From Charina bottae (lineage: Eukaryota; Chordata; Lepidosauria; Squamata; Charinaidae), in assembly GCA_023362775.1 (NCBI GenBank), contig JALMGJ010000005.1, positions 91,534,421 to 91,598,420 of the forward strand: 64,000 bases of DNA, given 5' to 3'. The translations under genes were made by a program, and so were the position numbers. Positions within the stretch are counted from its first letter, which is position 1, and each line of letters opens with the position of its first letter. Under the pieces are notes generated by a model. It was not told where the DNA came from. It ran no database searches and worked only from the letters and a program-made list of their open reading frames with translations. Below, piece after piece: positions 32,261 through 43,002 of the stretch.

Positions 32261-33150
32261 ACCATGCGGTACTCAGAATTGCAGATCTGTATTTTATTTG
32301 CTACCCAGCTCTTGATCTGGTTCTGATAAAAATGCTTGCAAACCCCACTTCATATCCTCACTTCATGCGGCATGCATTTCTCTCTCTCTCTAAGCAGTGC
32401 CCTTGAAGGGAAGACTCAAAGCCATTAAGTCACCATTCCCTTAGAATCCTGCTAGGGCAACTGAAGCACAGGAACCAAGGGTTTGGGTCAAATGGGGAAG
32501 CATGCTCTTCACAAAGTCCATAGAGCTTCGGGTTTGCAAAGAAAGACCAGTGTAACTGCAACTTCAAATATACCACTGGGGAAACAAAAGTAAATCAACT
32601 CTGCTGCTGAGAGACAAAGATCTGCAGCTACTTTCAAACTGGTGCAGAGTCTCATGTAGAAATTTTACTACCATGTTGCAGCCATATTTACAAACCTGCT
32701 TGCTAAAGAGCTCTCACAACAATTTCCTTCATTTATGTAGTTCTTCGGAGCAAACCGATAGAGAAATTCATCAACAAAACCAGCTGGTTTTGTTGACGAA
32801 TTGCTCCTGAAGTAGAGGGTAAACCCCTGAGAAGGATCCTCCCTGCGGATGTTTTATGCTGCCTTATTGAACTCTGTATATTGTTCTGCTTAGTGCTTTT
32901 GCAATTTCTTCTTTTATGATCTTATTAAAACAATTCTGAGTAAATAGTTGGGTGACTGAGATTCTCTAGAAAGGTACCTGATTCACTGCAGAGATATGGG
33001 CCCATATCATATCAGCCCTTTTACTTCCAAAAGTTTGGATAGGTTTCTCATAATATCAGATCCTCAGTTGTGTGTCCTACTTGCTGTTGTCAGAAATACC
33101 CTGTATCACTGATTTCTTAGCAGTGTAATTTTGACTGATCAACATTCTTT
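32261..33150. other. No recognisable feature
   Basis: Nothing assignable. Confidence 0.35.
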
Positions 33151-33154
33151 TCCC

Positions 33155-33480
33155 CCCTGGTAAGAATACCATGCATAGCCAAGAAAACAAACAAACAGCT
33201 TATTGAACAAATCAACCCAGAGTTTTCACTCAAGGCACAACTGGCCAAGCTCAGATTGCCAGAGTTTAGGTGCATTATGTCAAGACCTTGCTCTCTAGAG
33301 AAGTCTATAATGCTGGGAAAGGTGGAAGGGAAGAGAAATGGATGAGCAGTAGCAAGGTGGATGGACTCAATTACAGCAACAGTGGGTTCACTGTTGGAAG
33401 ACCTTGAAGGATTAGGTTGGAGACAGATAGTGCTGGAATAAATCTATTTACATGTTCACTAAGAGTTGACACTGATTTGA
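33155..33480 (+). mobile_element. Ancient RTE-type LINE 3' end
   Basis: Degenerate coding blocks resemble an RTE C-terminus (MLGKVEGKRN then ARWMDSITA near 33310-33370). A tail block (GTTGACACTGATTTGATGGA) matches, in reverse, the relic near 47880. It is much older than the BovB copies. Confidence 0.6.
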
Positions 33481-33501
33481 TGGAACATAATCAGTTGGTT
33501 C

Positions 33502-33836
33502 GAAGGGGCGTGGTGGCTCAGCGGGTAAGATGCCAGGCTTGTCGATCAGAAGATCACAAGTTCGGAGGTTCAAATCCCTAGCCCTGCATGCGGAGTGAGC
33601 TCCTGCACTAGCTCCAGCTCTTGCCAACCTAGCAATTCGAAAGCATGCAAATGCAAGTAGATTAATAGTTACCACTTTGGTGGGAAGGTAACAGTGTTCC
33701 ATGTGCGTCATGCCGGCCACATGACTGTGGAAGCGTCTTCGGACAATGCTGGCTCTTCGGCTAACAAACGGAGATGAGCACCGGCCCCTAGAGTCGGACA
33801 CGACTGCACAAATGTGCAGGGGGAACCTTTACCTTT
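33502..33836 (+). mobile_element. Sauria-type SINE with 14-bp duplication
   Basis: TAATCAGTTGGTTC occurs at 33488-33501 and 33837-33850. The head is GTGGCTCAGCGGGTAAGATG with a B box near 33564, and the tail is GAACCTTTACCTTT. It sits just downstream of the ancient RTE tail. Confidence 0.94.
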
Positions 33837-33850
33837 TAATCAGTTGGTTC

Positions 33851-34589
33851 ATTCATTATTCTATAAAACCAGTTTTTCATTTTGTGGCACCTTGCATATT
33901 ATAAAACACTGATAAATTAAACAATGGGAAAAAACATTTGCGATGAAGTAAAAAGGATCAGCTCCTCACCTTGATGCAATCTATCCCATGTTTCTGAGCT
34001 ATTGTAAGTTTATTTTGTTTAGTGGCAGATAAACTTTGTGAGGAAGAAATGAAGAATTGACAAAGTAATTTTTCAACCCTGTGCAATATTTCACCTTCCT
34101 CTCCAAATATCAAACACCGTCAGAAAGCTATATTTACAATTTCTTTTTTTCTCTATAGGTTTCCTTCACATGCAGACTCATAATGTTAAGCTCTAAAAAT
34201 ATAAAGATCCAGGAAATGAAGTTGCAGATACAATGTAACAAAAATGACCTCCAATTTTTTCTCATTTTATTTGTGGGCAGAAAAAGGAAAAAAAGCATTT
34301 CCTTGCAGGTTTTCTGGGTGGAAGCAGATTCATCCAAGTGTTGAAAAGAGCAAAAAAGGAATTGTGTAGATCAGTTTAATACTAGACTATATCACTGCTC
34401 AGCTGTATCAGTGCTCTGTATATAGATATATTATTCTATTTAGGGTATTTCTGTTCAGTTCATCACTTATAAAACCAACACTCTCCAAAACTTCCAACTG
34501 TATGAACTTCAGATGTACTTTTCCACAACACACCTATTTCTCTATAACATTTCCCAATAGATAGATACTAGCTTTTGTAACTGGAGCTT
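33851..34589. other. No recognisable feature
   Basis: Nothing assignable. Confidence 0.35.
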
Positions 34590-34979
34590 AAGGCATTGTA
34601 CATAGTGTCCTATTTCCCCCCACAAGAATAATAACCTTGTGAAGTGAGTTGGGCTGAGAAAGTATTATTGGCCCAAAGCTCACTCGCTGGATCGTCACCT
34701 TGTTGTGGTGAGTGGGCTTGTGTGTTCCCAATGAACCCTGTGAGCGAAGCCGTCGGGAGTCATGTACTCCTGGTAGGGTCACCCATGGCGGTAAGGTCCA
34801 GGGGGAGGAACCAGACAAAGAACGATCCAAGAAAGTCCTCAATGGCAGAACAGGCGGAAGATAACAAGGTGTATTGTTACAACGGCTGCGAAGGCGGATG
34901 AAGGCTGCAGCAGACAAAACGTCACCAATCGTCATGGTATCCATGCCATTGGATTAGAGCCTTTTTCTGTGAAGGTTGT

Positions 34980-35198
34980 ATGCTGATCGTTGTGCACCGA
35001 TCTCCACACATAAAACAAATTCACACACAGGCGTCTTCCAACCACACGAAACCCAAAACAACCAAAAGTCCCATGGCGACTGATGAATGGCAATGGGGGC
35101 AGGACTGTGAAATCCGGAAGCTCCTAGTCATGGACCAGCACATGGGCGGTGGATATGGATTCAGTCGCCCTGACTCAAGGATCGAGGCAGTTGAGTAG
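34980..35198 (+). CDS. Small upstream ORF of RTE-like LINE (72 codons)
   Basis: The frame (MLIVVHRSPHIKQIH...) overlaps the first 50 bases of the long frame in a different register. The same 72-codon frame exists in the second copy at 54302-54520 with few changes. It is basic, ends in a Gly/Asp-rich region and has no recognised domain. It could be an ORF1-like product, as some RTE elements have a short overlapping ORF1, or a translated leader. The overlap would suit reinitiation or frameshifting to reach the long frame. Confidence 0.45.
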   Translation: MLIVVHRSPHIKQIHTQASSNHTKPKTTKSPMATDEWQWGQDCEIRKLLVMDQHMGGGYGFSRPDSRIEAVE

Positions 35199-38076
35199 TT
35201 TGGCAGCTGTATCCACGACTGAGCAGCCCTATTTAGGATCCACTCTGCTCACCCCATATGGGGAGGGGGCTAGAAAAGGTGCCCTAAACATAGTCTGCCT
35301 CATTTTCTCCCTGACTGGATTACCGCGACCAGTGGGGTCACCATCTAGCGGTCGTAAAAAACACATGAATTTTGGAACATGGAATATACGGACACTGCAA
35401 GACAATATGGATAGTGAACGACCTGAACGTAGGACTGCCATTATTGCAAGGGAGCTGAGACGTTTTAATATCGATATAGCAGCACTCCAAGAAACTCGAA
35501 GAGCAGGAGAAGGACAGTTGAAGGAAGAAAAAGGAGGTTATACCTTCTTTTGGAAAGGACTGCCTGAACAAGAACGACGAATACATGGGGTAGGCTTTGC
35601 TATCAAAAACGACCTTGTGAAGCTCTTGTCAGAAGTTCCCACTGGGATTAACGAACGACTCTCAACTCTGCGAATAAAACTCGCCAAAAACCAACAGGCA
35701 ACTATCCTAAGTGCTTACACACCAACACTAGATGCAGATGAGGATATCAAGGAAAAATTTTATACCCAGCTGGACACCATCTTATCAGAGATACCAAAGG
35801 AGGATAAAATTATCCTCCTGGGCGATTTCAATGCAAGAGTTGGGCGTGATTTTGATTTGTGGCCAGGGATAATTGGGAAAGAAGGAGTTGACAACAGCAA
35901 CACGAATGGAATCTTACTTCTGACTAAATGTGCAGAGCATAACCTTGTCATTACTAACACACTCTTTCGCCAGAAAAATAAATTTAAAATATCATGGAAG
36001 CACCCACGGTCGAAGCACTGGCATCTTTTAGATTATGTAATTGTCCGTGCTAGAGATCGCCGTGATGTACTTCTCACCAGAGCCATGACAAGCGCTGATG
36101 ACTGCTGGACAGACCATCGATTAATTCGATCCACGATGGCCATAAAGATTGTCCCTCATCGTAGGCTCCAAGGAAGAAAACCAAGGCGTAAAATGAATAC
36201 ACTGGCTCTTCAAGATCCTATTAAACGAGCTTGCTTTCAATCAACTCTCAAGGAACATCTGCCTATGGAACTTCCTGAAAATGTTGAGGAACACTGGATT
36301 AAATTGAAGACTTCTATTATTTCAGCCTGTGAACAAACTATCGGATACCAGACTAAGAGACATCAGGACTGGTTTGATGAGAACGATAGTGAGATTGAAC
36401 ATATTATTGACAAGAAAAGGAAAGCCTTCCAGATATGGCAAAAAGATATTAACTGTGCCGTTAAGAAAAAAATCTACGCCAGTGCAAAGGCAGAAGTCCA
36501 AAGAAGAACTAGAGAACTTAAGAACATATGGTGGATAAAAAAAGCCCAAGAAACCCAACATTTTGCAGATGCTCATGATGCACGGGGCTTTTTTAATGCC
36601 ATAAAGGCCATCTATGGACCAACAAACCATGGTACAAATCCCTTACGCTCAGTAGATGGTGCTAAACTTCTAAAGGACAAAGAGTCTATTGCACTGCGCT
36701 GGAAAGAGCATTACTACAATCTCCTTAATCGTCACTCTACTGTGGCTGATGAAGTCTTCTTGCAAATCCCGCAAAAACAAATAAGAGATGAGCTTGCAGT
36801 ACCCCCTAGTTTGGAGGAAGTCAGTAAAGCCACTAAACAAATGAAAAATAACAAAGCTAGTGGACCTGATGGGATTCCTGCTGAAGTCTTTAAAGAAGGC
36901 GGGCCTGAACTTACACAACAACTTCATAAGCTCATCGAAAAAATCTGGATGAGGGAGGAGATTCCAGCAGACTTTAGGGATGCCATAATTATCACTCTCT
37001 TTAAAAAGGGTGATAGAACAGACTGTGGAAACTATCGAGGCATCTCCCTTCTAGCCACAGCAGGCAAAATCCTGGCAAAGATCATTGCAAACCATCTCCT
37101 ATCTGTATCAGAAGACATCCTCCCTGAAACGCAAAATGGCTTCCGCCCTTCCAGAGGAACAGTGGATATGATCTTCACTGCACGACAGCTTCAAGAAAAA
37201 TGCAAGGAGCAAAACCACCCTCTGTACATGGCGTTTATTGATCTGACTAAAGCTTTTGATACTGTAAATCGTACTGCTCTCTGGACCATCCTTCTGAAAA
37301 TCGGATGCCCTGATAAATTTGTGAACATCTTGCAGTTACTCCATGACGACATGATGGCAACAATCCTGAATAACAATGGCTCTCAAAGCGATCCATTTAA
37401 AGTGGAATCCGGCGTTAAACAGGGATGTGTTATTGCTCCAACCTTATTCGCTATCTTCATCGCTATGATTATGCACCTTGTTGAAGAGAAACTTCCTACT
37501 GGTGTAGAAATTATATATCGAACAGATGGAAAGCTTTTTAATCTTAGTAGGCTGAAAGGAAAAAATAAGATAACTACAACTTCTGTTATAGAACTTCAAT
37601 ATGCTGATGATAACGGAGTCTGTGCACACTCCGAGGAAGATCTTCAAACTATCCTAAACATCTTTGCAGAAGCATATGAAAAGCTCGGCCTCTCGATTAA
37701 CATTAAAAAAACCAAAGTGCTTTACCAACAAGTTCGAACCAATCCCTCTGCAGCACCATCAATCCAGCTTAAAGGTGTGTCACTAGAAAATGTCGACCAC
37801 TTTTCTTATCTCGGAAGCCATCTATCTACAAAAGCCGACATCGACGCTGAAATTCAGATTCGCCTGAGCTCTGCGAGTGTAGCTTTCTCCCGAATGAAGC
37901 GTAGAGTGTTTGAGGATCGGGACATTCGCAGGGAGACCAAAATGCTTGTTTACAAAGCCATTCTACTACCAACCCTTCTGTACGCCTGTGAAACATGGAC
38001 CCTCTACAAACGCCACCTCCAACTTCTTGAAAGATTCCATCAACGCTGCCTCCGAAAAATTCTGCAAATTGCTTGA
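35149..38076 (+). pseudogene. RTE-like LINE ORF, C-terminally broken copy
   Basis: The 975-codon frame starts at the same ATG as the intact copy at 54471. The endonuclease (GTWNIRTL, QETRRAG, GDFNARVG, TDHRLIR) and RT (NKASGPDGIPAEVFK, FIDLTKAFDTVN, GVKQGCVIAP, YADD) motifs are complete. A TGG-to-TGA change at about 38074 truncates it after LRKILQIA. Downstream a 1-bp deletion near 38262 and a deletion of about 9 bp near 38470 remove the rest and the CPHC pair of the C-terminal zinc finger. By eye about 20 residues differ from the intact copy, several of them Arg-to-His or Arg-to-Gln, as expected of CpG decay. Confidence 0.93.
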
Positions 38077-38714
38077 GAAGATAGGCGGACTAATGTTAGC
38101 ATATTAGAGGAAGCGAAAACCACCAGCATTGAAACAATGATCATCCAACATCAACTTCGCTGGACCGGTCATGTTGTTCGAATGCCTGACCATCGTCTTC
38201 CAAAGCAGCTACTTTACTCCCAACTTAAGAATGGAAAACGGAATATTGGTGGACAGCAAAGAGATTCAAAGATCCTCTCAAAGCTAATTTAAAAAAATGT
38301 AATATCAGCATTGAGAACTGGGAAGCCCTAACTCATGAGCGTTTCAGTTGGAGGTCATCCTTTATTAATGGCGCTATGGTCTTTGAAGAAGCATGAGTAC
38401 AGGGCGAAAAGGAGAAAAGAGCTAAAAGGAAGGCACGTCAGGCAAACCCTCATCATGACCGTCTCCCACCCTATGCCCTCACTGTGGGAGGTTGTGCGGA
38501 TCCAGAATTGGCCTTTATAGCCACTTACGGATCCACCATTAAAATTTTACCTTTGGAAGACAATCTTACTCGGCTACGAGTGATCGCCAATGAATGAATT
38601 GGCCCAAAGTTACCAGGAAGTATCCATGGTTGAGGGGGGACTAGAACCTGGTCACCCCATTCCGAGTTCTTTAATCACTAAACTACCTTCTTCCTGCAAA
38701 TATATTGCACTAGG

Positions 38715-38973
38715 ACATAGCTTTCCAAACTGTGTGTCGAGACACATTAGTGTGTCTGCTGCAGTGTCTGGGTGTGTCACGGCACACAGGTCCTAGTGCC
38801 TGCCTTGTGCCTGGCTGCCTCCAAACCTGCTGTGATTCCGCGCAGGTCCTAGTGCCTGCCTTGTGCCCTGCTGTAAGGGTGTGTCGCGAAATGATGCCTT
38901 GCTGTAAGAGTGTGTCGCGAAATGATGCATGTCTAAAAAGTGTGTCACCAACAGGAAAAGTTTGGAAAGCTCT
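38715..38973 (+). mobile_element. hAT-like MITE
   Basis: Termini with CTTTCCAAACTG and AAAGTTTGGAAAG are inverted, and the 8-bp duplication GCACTAGG (38707-38714 and 38974-38981) fits hAT. Inside are two short tandem blocks (GGTCCTAGTGCCTGCCTTGT twice and GTGTGTCGCGAAATGATGC twice). Confidence 0.8.
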
Positions 38974-38981
38974 GCACTAGG

Positions 38982-40337
38982 AATACACAAAATGTTTTGA
39001 CTATGAATCATCCGAAAGTTGAGATGGCTTTTTGAAACTTTGCTGTGATTAAGTTAAGGGTTTATGTAGGTGGGTTACTGGGTCACATGTGTTTTGTAGT
39101 ATGCTTTAGTTCGCAAGCAGATTGTGCATAGGACTCTCCCTGTGTGCTACTGTGTTCCACACAAATAACACTAATGTTAAGAATATTTTGTAAATGTTTG
39201 GAAGTTCTAGAAGGGGAGCGCAGCTATCGTATACCCTTGACTGAAGATCAGTACACTCCTCCTATCTGGGATGGTCGTCCTCTTCCACCGAGCGTGCAGC
39301 TTCAGGAGGGACGCACATGGAGCGGTGAGGGAGGAAGGGGACACCTGCCTAGCCAGCCAGATCAGCCAAATCAACCCTGGTGATCAATGGGGTGACAGAT
39401 GTCACAGCCAGATCACCCTCACATCCATTGTAAATGTAAAGATTACTCATGAAATGTTGGTTTGAAGAGTTCATTAAAGCTTTGGGATGCCTGTGCATTC
39501 TTCCCAGTTCTTGGTGCTAAGTTTCATGGTGTATTTAGAAAGGCAAAGCTTCTCTGTTGGTTTAAGCTGGTTTGTAGAGGTCTACCCAGCTTCTGAAACT
39601 ATGGCAAGACCTGTATGTTTTCTTTATTGCTAGATGTCTAGGTTTAACTTTTCAATAATTGCTTTATTTCAAAGGGAAAGTGTTCAATCAGAGGTTAAAG
39701 AATAAATTTATTTCTCCGTGATTCAAAGACACGCAGAATGCCGATGCAGAAATAGTCATATCCTTTGCAAACATGTAGGATAGACAGCAATAGTTTTGCA
39801 TAGTAAGATAATTAGACAGAGAAACCTGAAATCTTTAAAAACAAAGTTATGTGCTTCTAGGCATAAATGGCACCTTGAGCGGTTAGAGGATATTATAGCT
39901 AAAACTCAGCAGAAATTTCTTAGAAAATATTTTTTTAACTTTTTTTTTTTTGGGTGAGCTGGGGAATGTTTAATGACTTCCTCCTGTAGTTTCACCCCTC
40001 TAAAATAGAATAATAATATTGGTGTGCAAAAGGGGATCCAGTTTTTACATTGTTAAATACTAAGATAATTTTAATATGGTTTGGGGAAACAATATTCTTG
40101 TCCTCTACTCCCCTACTTCTTTCTTCTCTTCAGTAATTGCTTTCTTCATATAGCAGACAGCAGCATCGAAAATAGTGTGTTGGCATCAGTCACGCTTGGA
40201 GAAGTATGAACTATCAACTGTGAATATTATTTCATTCAATATTAGTTGTATCTGAAAAAGAAATCGAAATACACATAATGGGCCCTGCTTGAAAAGAGAC
40301 AGCAGCGATCAAGATAATCTGTTAACTTCTATGATTA
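38982..40337. other. Unassigned intergenic DNA
   Basis: No domain-bearing frame. Short frames at 39144-39465 overlap each other and look random. Confidence 0.35.
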
Positions 40338-40712
40338 CCAATCGAAGAGAATATTTGTAGCTCAGGGTTGAACTGGTGGAGTCCTTGGTGCTCTCTGAGC
40401 CTTGTAGTTGTCTTGCACACATTTCATTGCCAGACTAGGCAACATCTTCAGTGCAAAAAGGATTTGGGACTTGCTCTCTGTTTATATACCATGGCTTGTC
40501 CTGCTTGTGTTGGTGGAGGTGTTGTTCTCTCCTTAGTAGTTCCTTGATTGTGCTGTTGTTTGCTGCTTGGTTGATTGACTGAGTTAATAGTTCCTTGATT
40601 AGGGCATATTGTGCTGTTTGATTGTTCCCCTGGTGCTAATCTTTCTGTTAATCTTTGCATATCTGGGTGATGATTGCTGGCAAGGAGGTGTTCTGGTCTT
40701 CTGGCTTCTGGT
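40338..40712 (-). mobile_element. Second-family PLE 3' fragment
   Basis: The terminus (AATCGAAGAGAATATTTGTA...) plus the last coding part (Gln/Asn/Thr-rich C-terminus, minus strand) match 28137-28505. The hammerhead-like region at 40422-40462 has GAAATGTG in place of GAAACGTC and should be dead. Duplication not found. Confidence 0.88.
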
Positions 40713-41829
40713 ACAATTATTTTTTTAGGCAAACTGAATACCAAATTAAAAATACTTGGCAAAGTTGCATGTAAAAAGAAACAGAATTGGCTTTAAATAC
40801 CAAGGTGTACCCCAATGGAAAATGTGCTTTGCTTTGAGCTCAGAGCAAAAAAAGGCCCACTTGAAACACTCTGATAGTGTATTTAAGCTGCCTTTGTTCT
40901 GAGTAAACTAAACTCACCCTGGGTTAACATGATTCAACTGTTCTACCTATAAGGAACAAAGATAACTGGGAACCAGAATGGCTTCCTTGTTTTTCATGGT
41001 CACAAGGACAGGTGATGTGGTAGATCATGCTGACTACTATCTCCCAACCAAACTGAAGAAAAATTGGCCAAGGGGTTGATTTTTAAGACATATTTGAAAA
41101 CGTTAAAATAATTTCCCATAGAAAGTAGTGAAATATCTGTTTAGATTAGAATCAGTTATGAAAAATTTCCTGCTCTTTCTCAACAGATGAAACTCTTTTG
41201 AAAACTCAGCCAAGGGTGAAAACACCAGCTATATATTTTCTTCTCCCCCTCCCCCTCCCCCTCCTGTAAGCACTCAGCTTTCCAAGATCCACCTACAGAT
41301 TTGGATTTTTTTTTTTCCAACTTGCATCCCCCCTGAAGGCTCAAATAATTAAGCTGATTATTGTTAATGTTTTTGTTTGCCCATAGAAGTTGTGACAGGC
41401 TGCAAAAAAAAAAATGGTGATGGTGCATAACCACACAAATAATAGCAAGAGCAAAAGAATAACAACAGGCCACAAGACACATACTGTAAATAATGAGACA
41501 GAACAGCATGTAAGAGTGTACATATACGCTAAACCTCATTGTGTAAGTCTGAAGATCTGAAGAGAGACATTTTGCTCTATTACTCCCCATAGCTGGCTTG
41601 ATCTTCAACTTCTGGCATGCGCTTCCCGATAGGTGACATATGGAACACACACATATACACACACACATGTCCAGCCTCTTCTACATCACCCAGTAAAACA
41701 ATATTTCCTAAGTATATTCCACAGCTTGTCATGGTCAGTGTTGGATGTTCCTAAGCATTATTTTGTTAGCATGTGCAATTAAAGATACTAGCATGTGATA
41801 GTTTGCATACTCTGTTAAATCTCCTTTCT
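40713..41829. other. Unassigned DNA with a (CTCCCC)n run
   Basis: A short CTCCCC repeat lies near 41241-41264. The 162-codon minus frame at 41180-41668 crosses it and has no recognisable domain. Confidence 0.35.
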
Positions 41830-42735
41830 TTAGTAGACTGACCTATTCCAATCTGTTGCTCACTGTGTCTTTCTCCAGATATGCTGGCACAGTTTGGTTA
41901 GAACCTTTACTGATTCTTTTTCTGTTGCTTGCAATATTCCTGTAGATATCCCATTAATTCCTATAGTCTGACTTGGTAACGTCCGGAGTGCAGATCTAAC
42001 TTCATTTTCTAGTTCTTTTTTAAAAGGAATACTGTATCCTCTAGGGTGTCTTTGATGTTGATAATTGGTACTGTACAGAATTTCAATATACTACTTTCAA
42101 TTTTGTTTGAACTTCTTTGAACCAGTTACTATGTGTCCATTGACATTTTTTAGGACAGCAGTTTGTGGTTGGAACCTCCTTCTGAGTTCAGAGACCTTTT
42201 GGAATCCTTTTTTTTTGTTGTTCCCCCATATATGTTTCCATTTTTGATGTTTTTACAGATGTTGTTGAAATACTGTTTCTTGCCTCTTCTAACAACTCTC
42301 TGAATCTCTTTGTTAAGTTCCTTCCTGAGATTTTTAACTTTACTTGGTGTTGGCTTCACATCTCTTCTTGGCAATTTCCATGGTTGGTTTGTCATCCAGT
42401 TTGGTTTCTTTGATTCTTTGGATTAAACAAAGGGGGTTAAGAATTGTTATTTTAGCCTAGCTGCTATCTGAAAACTTTAAGTTCACAGTGCTTGCATTCC
42501 TGTAGTTAATCATTTCACTTCCTTTTTTAGCACCTTGTTTTGTTCAGTACCTTCTGAGAATTCCTGACACCTGACTGCTTTTTTAGCTGAGCTGCAATAT
42601 TATTTATGCAAAGAATATGTATAGTTGATAAGTGATAAGATCATAAACTTGGATAATCATCTTATTAAAGGGCTGCCCACAAAATCTAATTGTTGTTATT
42701 TATGTTTATTAATGTTGTTTATTAATGTTGTTTAT

Positions 42736-43002
42736 AGCAGAGGAGCAATCAAACAACACAATAGACCCTAATCAAGGAACTATTAACTCAGTCAATCAAC
42801 CAAGCAGCAAACAGCAACCCAATCAACCCAATCAAGGTACTACCAAGGAGAGTACAACACCCCCACCAACACAGGCAGGACAAGCCAGGGTATATAAACA
42901 GAGAGAAAGTTCCACTCCCTTTTCGCACTGAAGATGTTGCCTAGCCTGGCAATGAAACGTCTGCAAGAAAACAACGAGGCTCAGAGAGCACCATGGACTC
43001 CA
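42736..43002 (+). mobile_element. Second-family PLE 3' fragment (plus strand)
   Basis: The C-terminal Asn/Gln/Thr-rich coding tail (AEEQSNNTIDPNQGTINSVN) is in frame to a stop at 42931, then comes the terminus. It splits the ancient RTE relic. A short tandem block (GTTTATTAATGTT) sits at the left junction. Confidence 0.88.
42920..42971 (+). ncRNA. Hammerhead-like core, best-preserved copy
   Basis: TTTTCGCA, CTGAAGA, stem GTTGCC...GGCAAT, GAAAC, GTC, TGCAAGAAAA, in that order. Helix I and II pair and the cleavage triplet is canonical. One extra T follows CTGAAGA. Confidence 0.55.

Larger units (their letters stand above)
34679..38597 (+). mobile_element. RTE-like LINE copy 1 (3.9 kb, recently inactivated)
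   Basis: A perfect 12-bp duplication, ATTGGCCCAAAG (34667-34678 and 38598-38609), bounds a full-length element. It has a 5' leader of about 470 bp, a 72-codon upstream frame, a long endonuclease-RT frame and a short 3' end (GATCGCCAATGAATGA) without poly-A. The protein resembles RTE-superfamily LINEs but is not BovB. It is nearly identical to 54027-57927. Clade assignment within RTE is tentative. Confidence 0.93.
34590..38690 (-). mobile_element. MIR-like CORE-SINE split by an RTE-like LINE
   Basis: The left part (34620-34678: AACCTTGTGAAGTGAGTTGG) and right part (38598-38690: GGCCCAAAGTTACCAGG, then GGACTAGAACCTGGTC) form one MIR-like SINE in reverse orientation. The LINE at 34679-38597 lies between them, with the target copied on both sides. 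Confidence 0.6.

Noticed and set aside
34588..34944. 118-codon minus-strand frame, also found near 54006-54266
   Set aside because: Lies in the LINE leader and is shared only because both copies share that leader.
35229..37650. Minus-strand frames across the RTE-like LINEs
   Set aside because: Shadows of the plus-strand LINE frame, duplicated in both copies for that reason.
41180..41668. 162-codon minus-strand frame
   Set aside because: Crosses a CTCCCC repeat and A/T runs; no domain, no relation to neighbours.
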